Source of the DNA: Trogon surrucura
Lineage: Eukaryota; Chordata; Aves; Trogoniformes; Trogonidae
Assembly (NCBI GenBank): GCA_020746105.1
Contig: CM036617.1
Location: 203,567,971 to 203,631,970, forward strand
Length of the DNA: 64,000 nucleotides
Direction of reading: 5' to 3'
Part shown: positions 20,801 through 32,760 of the stretch, in pieces
Numbering within the stretch: the stretch's first letter is position 1
Layout of the letters: each line of letters starts with the position of its first letter
Notes under the pieces: generated by a model
Database searches by the model: none
Told to the model about the DNA's origin: nothing
Seen by the model: only the letters and a program-made list of their open reading frames with translations
Made by a program: the position numbers and the translations under genes

Positions 20801-23800
20801 AGGAGCAATTGCAGGTACTGAGGTGGAAACCAAAGCTCTGTTTGACTGTTTTCTTCTTGTTTTGTCTTTATCTTGTATCTTTATTTGAATGAAAGGAGCA
20901 TAGAGGACAGTAGCTCTTGAGGAAGTGTAGACATTACCTGTTTTTTTCAGAGTTTGTTTAAAGGGCATAGCCAGCAGCAGAACTGGGAATGATTTCAAAG
21001 GAAGCAGTCAACTGGGAAAGGGCATGGGGTGAATATTAAAAGTCTCTGCTATTATTTCTGTTCATCCTGGGTTTACTTACATGGAAATGAGAAAAAGGAG
21101 GTCTCCTAGAGCTTGAGTGATTCTAAACAATTTCAGGCTTGAGAAGGAGCAATTCAGCCATGGAGAGGTATGATTTTGATTGATTTAATCTCTTCAACAT
21201 TAAGAGTATGCTATAAAAATATAGATTTCTAAAGTATCTTTCATAATATTAAGGTAATCACTAAGGTTATTTTGATTTCTGAAGAATCTCATTCATTCTT
21301 CAGAATCTTATCATTAGTTTTCTTTAGAACTCAAAATCTTGCTTTAGGAAAATGTTTTTATTCAAACTTAATGTATTATACTGTCACCCCGTGGTGAATC
21401 AAGTTGAGTCTTATGACAGCTACAAATCTCAAGGTTCTCTCTTCTACACCTGGTTGAGAGATAGGATGGATTTTCTATTGTGTACATACAAATTAACATG
21501 TATCTCTAGAGATGTGAAGATCCTTCAGACTTGTCCTGAGAGCACCATTAGATATTGCTTCACCTTGCCCTTCTCATCTATGCTATCGGCTTTTAAACTT
21601 TAGTAGCATACTGAACTCAGACCAGCAGGCCTAACTGATTTTTTTTTTCCCCAAAGAACTTGTCTTTGACAAGCTGATCAGTAAACTTGGAGGATTGTTG
21701 TGCAGCCTTCTGTTTTTCAGATATCTGTGGACCCATTTGACTTAGAATTTCACATGTAATTTAATTTTTATATATTCTATGAAACACCTAGGGCCCAATC
21801 CCTTCCTCTGCCTTTAAATGTACCTCAGTGATTTATTTAGGAGTTAAATCCTTTGCTTAGTGTTGTAAAGAATCATAAATATAATTTTAATCTGGACAAA
21901 TATCCACTTTGTCACTTTGTGTGAGCCAGGGCTGAAATTCACAGGAAGTATATATGGACAACTGAATTATAGTTCACTGCAAACTACATTTCTCAATACT
22001 ACTTTCTTCAAATTTCTACTGCACATACAGCTCTGAGTATGTCTATATCAAAGAGTTATACCAATCTAACATAATCTATTCAGGAACTGATCAGATTACA
22101 TTGGTAGAAACCTTACAAGTAGATTTAAATAAAGTCATTCTAAATTTATATAGAACTAAATTAATTTCAGCAATGATTAAACTGTTTAGGTTGAAAGTAA
22201 ATTATCAAACTATACTGAACCATGAGTTAGTGTACCTGAAGCAGGTTTTTATATGGGTTTAATTTGATAAATATAAAATCTATTTAGTAAGGTTTAGAGA
22301 TTCTTTGGATAATGTCTGAGGTAGATTTTGTTTATATGTTATCCTTTAATGTGGGAAAAACACAAAACAGGTTCCCATTTTGGCTTCATTTTTTCAATAA
22401 AACTTTGTTACTGACTTTGCATCTTGCCTTGCACTTTTTAGGGTCATACACACCTGTGTAAAATTGCTCTCTCCAGTGCTTTTAACCCTACTTTGGACAA
22501 GTAAAAAGCAGGTCAAGGCATTGGAAAAACAGGATGCTGATGATGTTGGAAATCTGAAGGCAAAAAAGAAAGTCGTGACCCTGTTTGTCATGGGTACAGA
22601 ATGTTTGACCCTGGCATTTTGAGTTCTCATGGAATAAAAAGGGTTTGGGTGCCTTAAACTTACAGTGAACAAACTTTAAATAATTAAAAATTAATACAGA
22701 CATTCTAATCTCTGACAAATTAAGGGAAAATTATGAAAACCGTTATGTCTTGATCATGAAAAGTGTGAGCCCATGCCCTAGTATCTGAAATAAATCACAC
22801 ATTTTGTTCTACTGGAAACTGAACTAGAGCTTCTGCTTCAAGCATAATTGAAAAGTATTTCTTCTTTCAAAATAAAGCCTTAGGTTGGTCCATATGAGCC
22901 AGCACCACATCTTACAGGGAAAAAAAAAAGCCTTATGCATTGAGCAATTGAGAAGAAAAAGGAAATTTACTGCTAAGTACCCAAGGGCTTAAGTTGACAT
23001 ACAAAAAGAATAGCATTTGACCTTCTATTTTCTATCAAGGAAAGAGTGATTTTGTAAATCATCCAGACTCTATTGAGAAGTGTTATCATATCACTGTCAA
23101 AACATTCTTTCCAGTCTTGGATGTGCCAAAAGTACAAGAAATTCTTGAGTAAGTAAAAGAGCCCTTTTTCCCCAGTTTACTGGACTGATTAACAAGCGGA
23201 CATCTTTGGACTCATATATTCCCATGAATTGTTTTCCTTCATTTCACCGTTAGACATGCCATCTGCCAGAGATTTAATTCGTTTTTCATGAAAAGCAAAT
23301 TCTGTTCTTTTGATAATCTGCCACATATTTATCAGTTTGATATACATGAAGTCAAAAGACAGCATTTAAAACAGTTCTCTTTAGTGAACTCCAAAACTTA
23401 CAGAAAAGAAAGGCACAACAAAGGCAACAAAATCAAACGTATTTATATGTTAACATGGTTGGATTTCACACCATATAAACAGAAATGAGTGACTGGCCCC
23501 ATGAATTTTGTTGTGAGCACTGCTCTGAGATACAGGTCAAATTTCAATGCAAGTGCCCCATGTTAGGAAAGCTCTCATTTTTTCAGTGTGATCCCAGAGT
23601 CATATGAAGTGTCATACTCTGCTCCTGTTAACCACCTTGTTTTTTCTACATTAGTATGCATCAGAAGAAAAATACCACAAAGCTGAGGAAGTCTGGAAAA
23701 CTGAGGAAAGAAGAATGGTTTCTCCCATTTTAAGAGTAAAAACCCATGAACATGGCTCTGATTTCCTGTATACTGGTAAGTTTTGGCAGACCTTTTTGTG

Positions 23801-23987
23801 TCTATTATAGGGTGAGGCAAGAGTTCATCAGGAACTGGTCAGAAAAGCTTCCTGGAGTACTCTGCAATGCCTTTGGGATTTCATATCAACCTTATCAACC
23901 TTTCTGGACTACAGCTTCAGGTCCACAGTATTATTCTCTTCTCTTGGTAGGTGCAAGTGGTTAAAGAGGATGAATGTTTCTGTACAC
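17872..23987. other. long intergenic/intronic stretch, nothing recognised
   Basis: About 6 kb of AT-rich DNA. Open frames such as 19353-19745 (minus, 130 codons) and 21352-21603 have no domain and a composition like the surrounding noncoding DNA. No transposon wording is seen. Confidence 0.5.
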
Positions 23988-24795
23988 TGTATTGGATGTC
24001 TGTGCCCACATGTTGGCAGTGGAGGGGGAAACAGGGGTGGCTTCTGTGAGAAGAGACAGGGGCTGGCCTGTGCAGACCGTGAAAAGATCCAGACAGCTCC
24101 ACAACAGACTCACCACACAACATAGTTGAACACATCAGTCAAGTTGATGGAACATCTGGGAAAACATGTAAGAAAGGTCAGAAAGTCCAGGGGGCAGTGA
24201 AGAGTGAGGAGGGAAAAAGTGTGAGAAACAACCCTGTGAACACCAAAGTCAGTGAAGAACAATGAGGAGGATGTGCTCCCTGAAGCCCAAGGAGGACCGC
24301 ATGCTGGACCAAGTGGAGAACTCCTGCATTCCATGGAACTACCGTGTCCAAGCAAGCTTATCTTGAAGGACTGGAGGTCCTAGAGAGGACACACACTGGT
24401 CTAGGGTAAAAGCATGAGGAAGAACGAGCAACAGAGAGGAACTTTTATGGACTGACGATAATTGCTATTCTCTGTCCCCCTGCATCACGCAGAAGTAGAG
24501 AAGTTGGGAATAAAGGAGTGAAGCTGAGTGGAAAAGACCTAGACAGAAGGTAGGAAGGTGTTTCAGTTTTTGTATTTGTTTCTCATTATCTGAATCGCTT
24601 TTAATCAAGAATATCTTAAATTAATTTTCCCCAAATTGGTCTGTTCTGCCCATGGTGGTAATCGGTAAGCAACCTCTCTGTTTTTATCTTGACTCATGAG
24701 CTTTTCCACCTTATTTTCTCCCCCATCCCTTTGAGGAGGGAGAGTGAGACAGCAGCTGGGTAGGTTTCCGACAGGTAGTCAAGGTCAACCTGCCA
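23988..24795 (+). mobile_element. solo LTR of an avian endogenous retrovirus (ERVL-like)
   Basis: It starts 'tgtattggatgtctgtgccc' and soon shows 'gtggcttctgtgagaag'. It then carries the long middle with 'caaagtcagtgaagaacaat', the 3' section with 'gtctgttctgcccatggtgg' and 'tatcttgactcatgagc', and ends 'aaggtcaacctgcca'. The wording parallels the LTRs at 1468-2012 (minus) and 43870-47456. No clean 5-bp target duplication is visible. No retroviral coding region flanks it, so it is a solo LTR, fairly diverged. Confidence 0.75.
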
Positions 24796-27700
24796 CTAAC
24801 AGGCAGGTTTTTTTCAGCATAACAGCATTTAAAAATCTGGAGTGATCACATTTAAAAATATTATAACAGAATTACTATCAAAAATATAAGTAAAAAGAGA
24901 AATCCAGCAGACTTTACAGTTTCTCTTGTAACTCAGACCACCTCCTCAGCCAAAATCCTGGGAGGTAAAAATCTCTTTTAAAAGACATCAGAGTGTGCAA
25001 TGTTTAATATTAATAATTTAAACATTTTAAATCTATATTTTTATTTCAGTAACTTACTTCGAAAGATATTGCTGTCTGTCCTGTCCAGGAGCTATATTCT
25101 TTTTTGTAATTATTTAATGTGTTTAATCTACATTGAGATTGATATTATGCATACGTATCCTTGGGATCTTTCACTGACTTTCTCTCTGACTAACTTTCTA
25201 AGCTAGATGATTATTTTCTCTGGAAAGCTTTGATTTTTGATCCTTTAGTACCTTGTCACAGCAGCTAATTGGTGTATTACTTGAACGCAGTGAACTCTAT
25301 AGACTAGACTCTTCTTTAAGATAAAAATTGGATCAAGAAGAAACAATTCATCAAATCTCTATGCTAAACTATTGATTGCTGGCTTCATGCTGTACAGTGA
25401 TTGTATTATTAAACTGAAATGAATAATGGAATTTTACAGAAATCCCATTCAGGTCTTTAATGAAGATATACTTCAATCATCAAAAAAAGATGACTTCTTA
25501 ACTCCTTTGTTCCCCTTTTGTTCAAAATAGCCTTTCATTCAATGTTGCTATTTGTGACAGTTGCATCTATACCACAGAGCCAAATCAGAAAAGGCTTTTC
25601 AAGTGTTTGAGCGCAGAAAGAGTAAAATATTACCATGAGCAACTGCTGAAGTTGTTGAATACTAAACTGCACAATCCTAAAGGGCTTTGATACAGTGAGC
25701 GATAATCTGCCACATTGATTTCACCACAGAATGGTGCTGAAAGGGAAGTAGAAAAGTATTAGGAATTGTAGTTGAATTCAACATGTTTCCATAAAAAAAA
25801 AATAGTAAAAAAAAATAGTGTAACCTTTATGAATAACACCGCATAAGGATTTATTTAGATGAGTGAACAAATCTTAATGGTTTTGTTCAAACCATGGGAC
25901 ACAAAGATGTCCCTACTACTTTCACAGGATGACATGTCTAAGGAGGAGTAAAATAATGCAAGAGATATGGGTGAAGTTGTTAAATCATTTTCTTTACTGT
26001 TTTTATTTAATACAAATTATGTATTAACATATACTTTAAAAATACAATTTAATATTTGAACTTCTTATTATTACAATATAACCCTCAAGAGAATTTTAAT
26101 CTATCTTTTACAAGAATGGAATCAACATTTCTAGATCAGTAACTAGATCCAATGAGTGCCTTAGATGGTCTAGTGCTTGGTTTCTCAATGTGTAATTTTA
26201 AATTGTTTTATAAAAACATCATTCTTAATACCCCTTCATTAAAAGTAATTCTAACCAGTGTTGCAGAAAGTAGTACTCTGAGCAGAACAGAGGCTTGGCT
26301 AGGTCATTGATGCTGAAGAAAAAAAAATCTGATATCAAAATACAGGGCTAAGAATCTTTTACTGAAGAAGGGATTCTCATTCCTTATTTATTGAAAAGAA
26401 AAAATAGAAACAAGAAATACTCCTGAAACATGGCTGAAAGTGATGTAGTTGTGGTTTTTTTTGATTTTTTGCAGTAGCTCATGCAAGCTGTGAAAGACCC
26501 ATTTGCCCTGCAGTCACTCCTCCAAGCTTTTGATTAAAAAAAACCCACAAACACTCAAAAATATGGCCACTGTATTTTGCACAGAACTCACTTTTGCAAT
26601 TTTCTCTGCTGTGTGCACTAAGTACTAGATTAGAGTTCTCAGGTGGACACAATTGGTCTGAGGGCCTTTGTTTGCTGAGACACAAGACCAATTCTGACCT
26701 GTTTATTTCTTAAAAGGACCCACGTTTTGTTGCAAATGCAGAGAGGAAAACCTAGGGCAATTAGAGAACCAGGATAAGGAATGGCAAACCAAGGTACCTT
26801 TTTATGGAGGCAATTGCTGTTTCATGTACTCACATGTGAAAAAAATGGGCAGAAAACAACCATAATTAAAAGCATTCAATTACCTGATGCTCAAATGAAA
26901 ATGTTTAAATAAAAAGTCCTCAAAGTATGTAAGGATATATTGAAAGAGATTTTAGTATCATATCACGTTATAAAATCATTTCATTTTTGTGCTCTATTAT
27001 TTAAGAAAGGGTAAAATAAAGTGCATAGATAAGAGACACTTTGGATAACTTTTCAAAAGCTGGTTGTGCTGGACGTACATGATGTCACGTTTCAAGCCAG
27101 CTGCGTGGGTTCCATAAAATTCCCAGTCTCCTAACTATTACACAACAAGAATTTGAATTATTATTAAAGTTTCAAAGACCTGTTTGTTTGACTCAGCTAA
27201 ATCAGTAGGTTCACTGGCAAGTGAGAACAACAGATTTCTCTTGATGTATACCATCTAAAGACATTTGAATCCATATCTTTGCCTCTGTTGACAAGAATTA
27301 GAGATCTTTAGGCAGTAAAGAAGATTGACCTATATTGGAAATGTTTTTTTCTAGGCCACATGCCAAACATACATCTTTTGAAATTATCTCCTTCCAAGCC
27401 ATTTACCAAACAAGAATTATTAAAATAAATTATTTGGATAATAATTTCAAATACTGAATAAATTAGAGAAAAATCATAGTCTACTCATAGAAAATTCATG
27501 CATAGAAGAAAGTAAAATTCATCAAATAAATTGGTAGCTATGAATTAATTGTTTAGCTCAAGGCCTAAATAATATTTAAGCTCTGTAACCAGAGTACTGA
27601 ACAGTGCAGCTGAAAAAAAGTAAAATTTACATCAAATCAAATACTCAACATCTTTTTCACTTGAAGATGGAAATAACTTCTACTTCCCGATTGCTTCCAA

Positions 27701-30521
27701 GCAAATACATTTGGGAAAGTCTAATCATAGATTATTGAGCTCATTCAAATTCTGTTTTATTTCAATGTTATGTTCCCTTAAGATACTATCTAATTTTTCT
27801 TGAATTAATCTTATTTGGGATAGGTGAGTCTTTGCCTCAGTGTTCATTTTCCCTAATTTAATTTCTGTCTGCTTATTCTGAACCACACGTAGACAGCAGA
27901 AAATAGGACTTGCAGTTGAAATAATTGAAAAAGTTAGAAATTTAATGCACCTGAATTAAATCTTAGCATCTCATTCTGCAGGCAGTGCTAGTTTGGTTAG
28001 TTAGTCTGATCTTGTAACTTATTTTTTTTATTTTTCTAGACAATTTTTTTCCTTCTCTGTCTTTGCATTTATTTATTTTCTTTTTAAGCTAGATTAAATA
28101 TACTTTTCTGAAGAAGTATAATTTAAAGGTAGGAAGTCCTAAGAACTGAGGTGCAAAAGCACAAAATCTAGATGACTGGAAGCATATTTCTTTTAATGAT
28201 CCAAAATGAAGAATGAACAGTTGATGAAGAGTTTTATCTGGTCAAATAAAACTATTATCATTTCTGACAAAATATAAAATGTTTAAGTGTTTTCTTGGTT
28301 CTGCCTTAAATTCCATCCTGATTGCTTTATTTCTAATCAATATCAAAAAAAATAAAAAAGTGGATTGTTTTGAGTTTTTTTGAGACCAATAATTCTTATT
28401 TCATGAAGATCAAACAGAAGTCCAACTCCTAAACTCATGAGATCTCTTTGCTGGATCATCTCAGATCTATCTCATCTTCCTGCAACTTGAAGAGAGGGGG
28501 TCTGTAATAAAATACTACTTAAGTTGTTCTAGAAACCATTAGTCAGGTACAATTTGATTTATCAACTTTGTTTCAGTACTAGAACTAACCAAGCTGACAT
28601 TAGACTAAAGAGAAACTAACGACAGTTCAGAACGAAAAGCACTGGCATGAAAGGACACTTACTGGTCTGAATCCAGGGAAGGAAAAGCAAGAGAGAAGGA
28701 GGTAGCACAGATTCCAGTGCATGAACAGAGAACACTGAACTGGCATCAGTGAGGCATAAATTAGTGAGAGGTTTTAGAAGGGAGGTTTAGATGTACAGCA
28801 GGCAGAATACCACAAAGAGTATGGGGCAGAAGATTTATTGTTGTAGTGGATTCCTAGTCAGATCTACTTGCTGAAAGAGGCATGCATGTGCATACAGTTT
28901 TGGTCAAATGCAACCTTCAATAAATAAACAATTTCACCTCCTTGTTTTACTCATTTCACAGTGATTACAAACATTAAAAAAATATATTAAAATGCCATGT
29001 GTTTCTTTCCAGAATGGTGCACCAACTCAAATATGCTCAGTGTTAAGAGTATGTCAACATTATATGGCATTTTATGTAGTTCTTTGTATTTTTTAATGCA
29101 TTAAAATGTTTAAACATGATTTTAAGATAAATAAAGAAACTTCAACATCACTCAAGTCACATTCCTATAAGTATAATATGACTTCTTATGTTTTCCATTA
29201 TCTACAGGTGTTGGGAAATAGACTAATACCTGTAACATAGCTCATAGCAATTTGCAGTGGATCATTTCTAAATCCCACAAAAATATTATTTAAAACTTCA
29301 CTTTAAGGTCAGGCTTGACATCCTGACTCTTTTTTCTCACTGAGTTTAACCACACACAAAATTTCTTTCAGAGTCATTTGAAGCTAGTATTCAGAACAAG
29401 AGGAAGAAAAGTGTTTCAAGAATGTCTCTTCTTGCTAGATTTGTCTGTATTGCAAGAAAAAAAGAGGATTTCCTTTTATTGCTTATAGTGTGATTTGATA
29501 TTGTTTGAACTGCATAACTGAACAGCTCTATTGAAGTGAAAGGAAGTATTTTAGGTAAGAGGAGAATCTGCACACTCACTACCTTCTTGTCTTCAGGAAA
29601 CCCAACATATATCCTTAATATAGAAATCCTCCACTTCAGTTGGCACTGATAACAGGTATGTTCAGAGCTAGAAGCACAGACCACTTCCACAAATCTCCTT
29701 TTCAGTCCTCTCAAGGGAGAGTTTTGTGTCTCTTTTCTACATTTTATTTTTTTCTCTGCACAACTTTCTGGAAATATTTATTATCTACAATCATAAAAAC
29801 TTATTTCAGCTCTCTTGTTGATCTTATGTGCACTGATTCAGAAATTTTTATAACAAGAACTGATGAGTTATTACAGCACTAGAGTTTGATCATCATTTGG
29901 GTCACAGAAACTACTTTGATACTTTTACAGCCAAAGTCGAACAAAACTGGTCCTAAGGCTAGCTGGTTCTCACAAGGTCTTGTACAGTTGGAGGAGTACT
30001 TCCTCCATCTTAGCATTAAGAATAGACTGGGAAAACTTTATCTTCCTCATACAGTAGCATGATAGGAATTTTCCCAGATTTTTTTCCCAAAAAATGAGGC
30101 TAAGTTCAATTTTCATATGGCAAAGATGTTAAACTGCATGTGACATCACTGCCCTGGGCTTATAAACAGACTTTCTGAAGTCTTCTTTTGTGATGGGAAT
30201 ATTTACTTATCACATACTACAGGGAGATGATTTGTGAGGTTGGGAAAATTACTTAACTCTTCTCATGCCTGACAAAAAAAAACAAATGAAAAAGAAACCC
30301 AAATAGACCAAAAGACCACCAAATGCTTGCATTCATTGATCATGAGGGTAAAGTAATGTGTCTTAATCAGGAAACAGCTGGTAAGAGACTGTTATCTTGA
30401 AACATAAGAACAGGTAGTGCATAAAGAAAAACTTTTGACAAATGCAGCTCTTATAAAAATACAAAATTTTCATATCTTTGTATTTGAACATGTTTCTGCT
30501 ACATGGGATAGTGTAACATTA
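24796..30521. other. long intergenic/intronic stretch, nothing recognised
   Basis: AT-rich DNA with frequent short A/T runs. No recognisable repeat or coding sequence. A less AT-rich patch at about 27050-27300 could be conserved, but nothing in it is diagnostic. Confidence 0.45.
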
Positions 30522-30667
30522 TGTTGAAGTTTAAGGTTGGGCCAACCACTAAACTCTGACAGATGTTCTTCATGACCCCTCCACCCTCTCTTCCAGGGGA
30601 GGATAACAGAGGAACCAACAGAGAAAGATTGTGAGGTTGGGAAAAGAACAAGTAAATATTAAACTGG

Positions 30668-30673
30668 TTTAAT
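30668..30673 (-). promoter_or_regulatory. LTR polyadenylation signal (ATTAAA)
   Basis: An ATTAAA on the minus strand lies about 410 bp downstream of the TATA-like box in the same LTR, where a retroviral R-region signal would be expected. Confidence 0.4.
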
Positions 30674-31082
30674 AAAAAAATAATACTAACAATAACAATG
30701 AATATGTTGAACTATATACAAATATATACAAGATTGTAAATATATTGAAAGATACAAATTAACAAATTAATATAGAGCCTATACCTTCCGGATGACCAAA
30801 CTGACCAGAAAAGTCTCAGACTGGACTTGGCAGCAGACAGGAGTGCTCGAGCCCAGAGTCCCAATGACAAGTCACAAAAACAGAAAGAGAAGCCTTGGAG
30901 GCTGTTTGCTGCTCCCATCCAGGGAGGCAGGGGAAAATGACCTTCCCTTATGAATAGTGCTCCTCTGCAGCACGAAAACAGGAGGCAGGAACACCAGCAG
31001 CACAGGGAGAAATGATAAACAGCCAACAAAAATCCTTCCGGCACAGCAGGCACTAAAGGCCCCAGTGCTCTTCTTAGAGGCT

Positions 31083-31122
31083 CTTATACACTGAGCACCA
31101 TGGGAAGGAACATCGTGATTGG
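31083..31122 (-). promoter_or_regulatory. LTR U3 promoter elements (CCAAT and TATA-like)
   Basis: On the minus strand a CCAAT box (plus 31118-31122) precedes 'tataag' (plus 31083-31088) by about 30 bp inside the solo LTR. The spacing suits a retroviral U3 promoter. Present activity is unknown. Confidence 0.5.
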
Positions 31123-31250
31123 TCCATTTGAGTCACTGGACCCATCCTGTCCCTGCCATAGGCACAGTTACCTCCCCTCCCCCACTGTGACTGCCACATG
31201 TTCCAGGCAGCCCCAGAAAACTTTTATTCTCGTATTCTCAAACCAGGACA

Positions 31251-32344
31251 CATTACTAAAATAATGATTTCAAAATACTTGGCAATGTTAAGAAATTCTC
31301 TTTTATTCCTTTCTCTCAGCATCATCTCCTACATCATCATTTCTAATCAAGGAGAAACACTAATAGCTTTCATACATCCTTCTGTGGAATCTAAGGATTC
31401 TAAGATTCACAAGATTCTCTCAATCTAAAACATAATATATTTTATCTGTGTGATCAAACCCCTGGTCTCTTCTATCATTATAATTACTTAGGTCTCAAAC
31501 TGTGTGTTACAAAGAATGTCATTAGCTTTTACCAAGCACTTTTAAGCTTGGAGTATAAAGCTGTTTCTCATAATTAGACAAAATTTTGATATTTATCAAA
31601 TTCTTTATGAAGCATATCAGTTCCATGTGAGATCATACAAATTTGCCCATTACTCTGTTTGTTTTGCAAGACAGAAAACTCTCTCCTTACATCAGGGGAA
31701 AAAAAAAAAAAAAGCAAAACAAAACAAAAAACCCGCAAAAATGAACCTAAAACCTTGCAGTATTCCTCTGAATACTGGAACTAATATACAACCGATTCAG
31801 TTTTCCTACATCATCCAACAAGTCCCATGTTATTTTTTTTCCCTTCAGTAACTTATGTCCCTCTGTCTACTTATTGGGTGTTTAATTGTTTTGTGACTTC
31901 ACTGGCCAGCACTTCATTCTGATTAAGCAACGAGTAAGCCAGAAGAGTTAATGACATCTTTTCTCATCATGATGATACTCATTTGAGTTTCTCTTTGCCA
32001 TCTGTACTTACAACAATTCTCAGCACTTTGAGATCACTATTACTCTGCCAGATTTGCCTGTGATGGATCAAAGAGTTTGTTAATTATTAGGAAAGGAACA
32101 GAAAATTGCTACAGACAAAATACAGACATTTAAACGCTATTTTTCATACTTTAGATAGTAATCTACCCACTCATGTTCAAGAAAAAAAATCAAAACTTAA
32201 TGCACCTAATGTGTGATGCTTTTTTGTATTAAAAATTCTATTTCACAATTACTTATTGGAAAATAAAGTTCTTTTTATAGGCCTTTGAGAGTTATTAAGT
32301 GATAGTCAAGGGTTATCACTCAATAATATTGCATGAAAGGAGCA
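31251..32344. other. intergenic, nothing recognised
   Basis: AT-rich DNA with a poly-A run (31699-31713) followed by aaaac-type repeats to about 31732. No gene is seen. Confidence 0.45.
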
Positions 32345-32760
32345 CATGCATAGACAGATTCAGGTTGGAAGGGACATCAAGCAATCTCTAGATCAGAGCT
32401 TAAAGCTCTACAGTCAGATCAAGTGGCCGAGGGCTATATCGAATCTGGTCTAGAAAACCTCCAGTGATGGAATAAGAATGCATAACCTCCTTGAACGGCC
32501 TGATTGTCCTCTTGGTGGGTTTTTTTGGCAGTAGCTTTCCCTGCCTCACCCTGAGATATCTTTTCTCTTCTGTCTATTTTCACAGGGTAAGTGCTCCAGT
32601 CTGTGACCATCACGAAGGCATTCTACTGAGTTTTTCTCAGTTTATCAACATATGTCTTGTGTTGGGGAGTCTCAAATGGGACACAGTAATTCAGATGCAG
32701 TCTGGAAATTGTTGAATAAAGTGGACTAATCACTTCCTCTTACATTTTGACTATGTTTTT
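32345..32760 (-). mobile_element. old CR1 LINE 3' end
   Basis: Plus-strand text 'aggttggaagggacatcaag' followed by 'ctggtctagaaaacctccag' is the reverse complement of CR1 3' UTR and ORF2 C-terminal sequence. The divergence is high and no frame remains. Confidence 0.72.

Larger units (their letters stand above)
30522..31250 (-). mobile_element. solo LTR of an avian endogenous retrovirus with 5-bp target duplication
   Basis: On the minus strand it opens 'tgtcctggtttgagaat' (from 31250) and closes 'ggcccaaccttaaacttcaaca' in its last bases (to 30522), giving the canonical TG...CA ends. The flanks are identical: catta at 30517-30521 and catta at 31251-31255. It carries a promoter (CCAAT at 31118-31122, TATA-like at 31083-31088) and an ATTAAA signal at 30668-30673, all on the minus strand and in the order U3-R-U5 demands. 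No internal retroviral genes remain, so the provirus was lost by recombination between its two LTRs. The minus-strand frame at 30712-31053 lies inside it and is not a gene. Confidence 0.9.

Noticed and set aside
25690..25760. 'gggctttgatacagtgagcg', resembling CR1 motif A coding text.
   Set aside because: Only about 20 bases fit and the flanks do not continue the match.
30712..31053. Minus-strand frame of 113 codons with a hydrophobic, Cys-rich start.
   Set aside because: It lies entirely inside the solo LTR, and retroviral LTRs of this kind carry no such gene.
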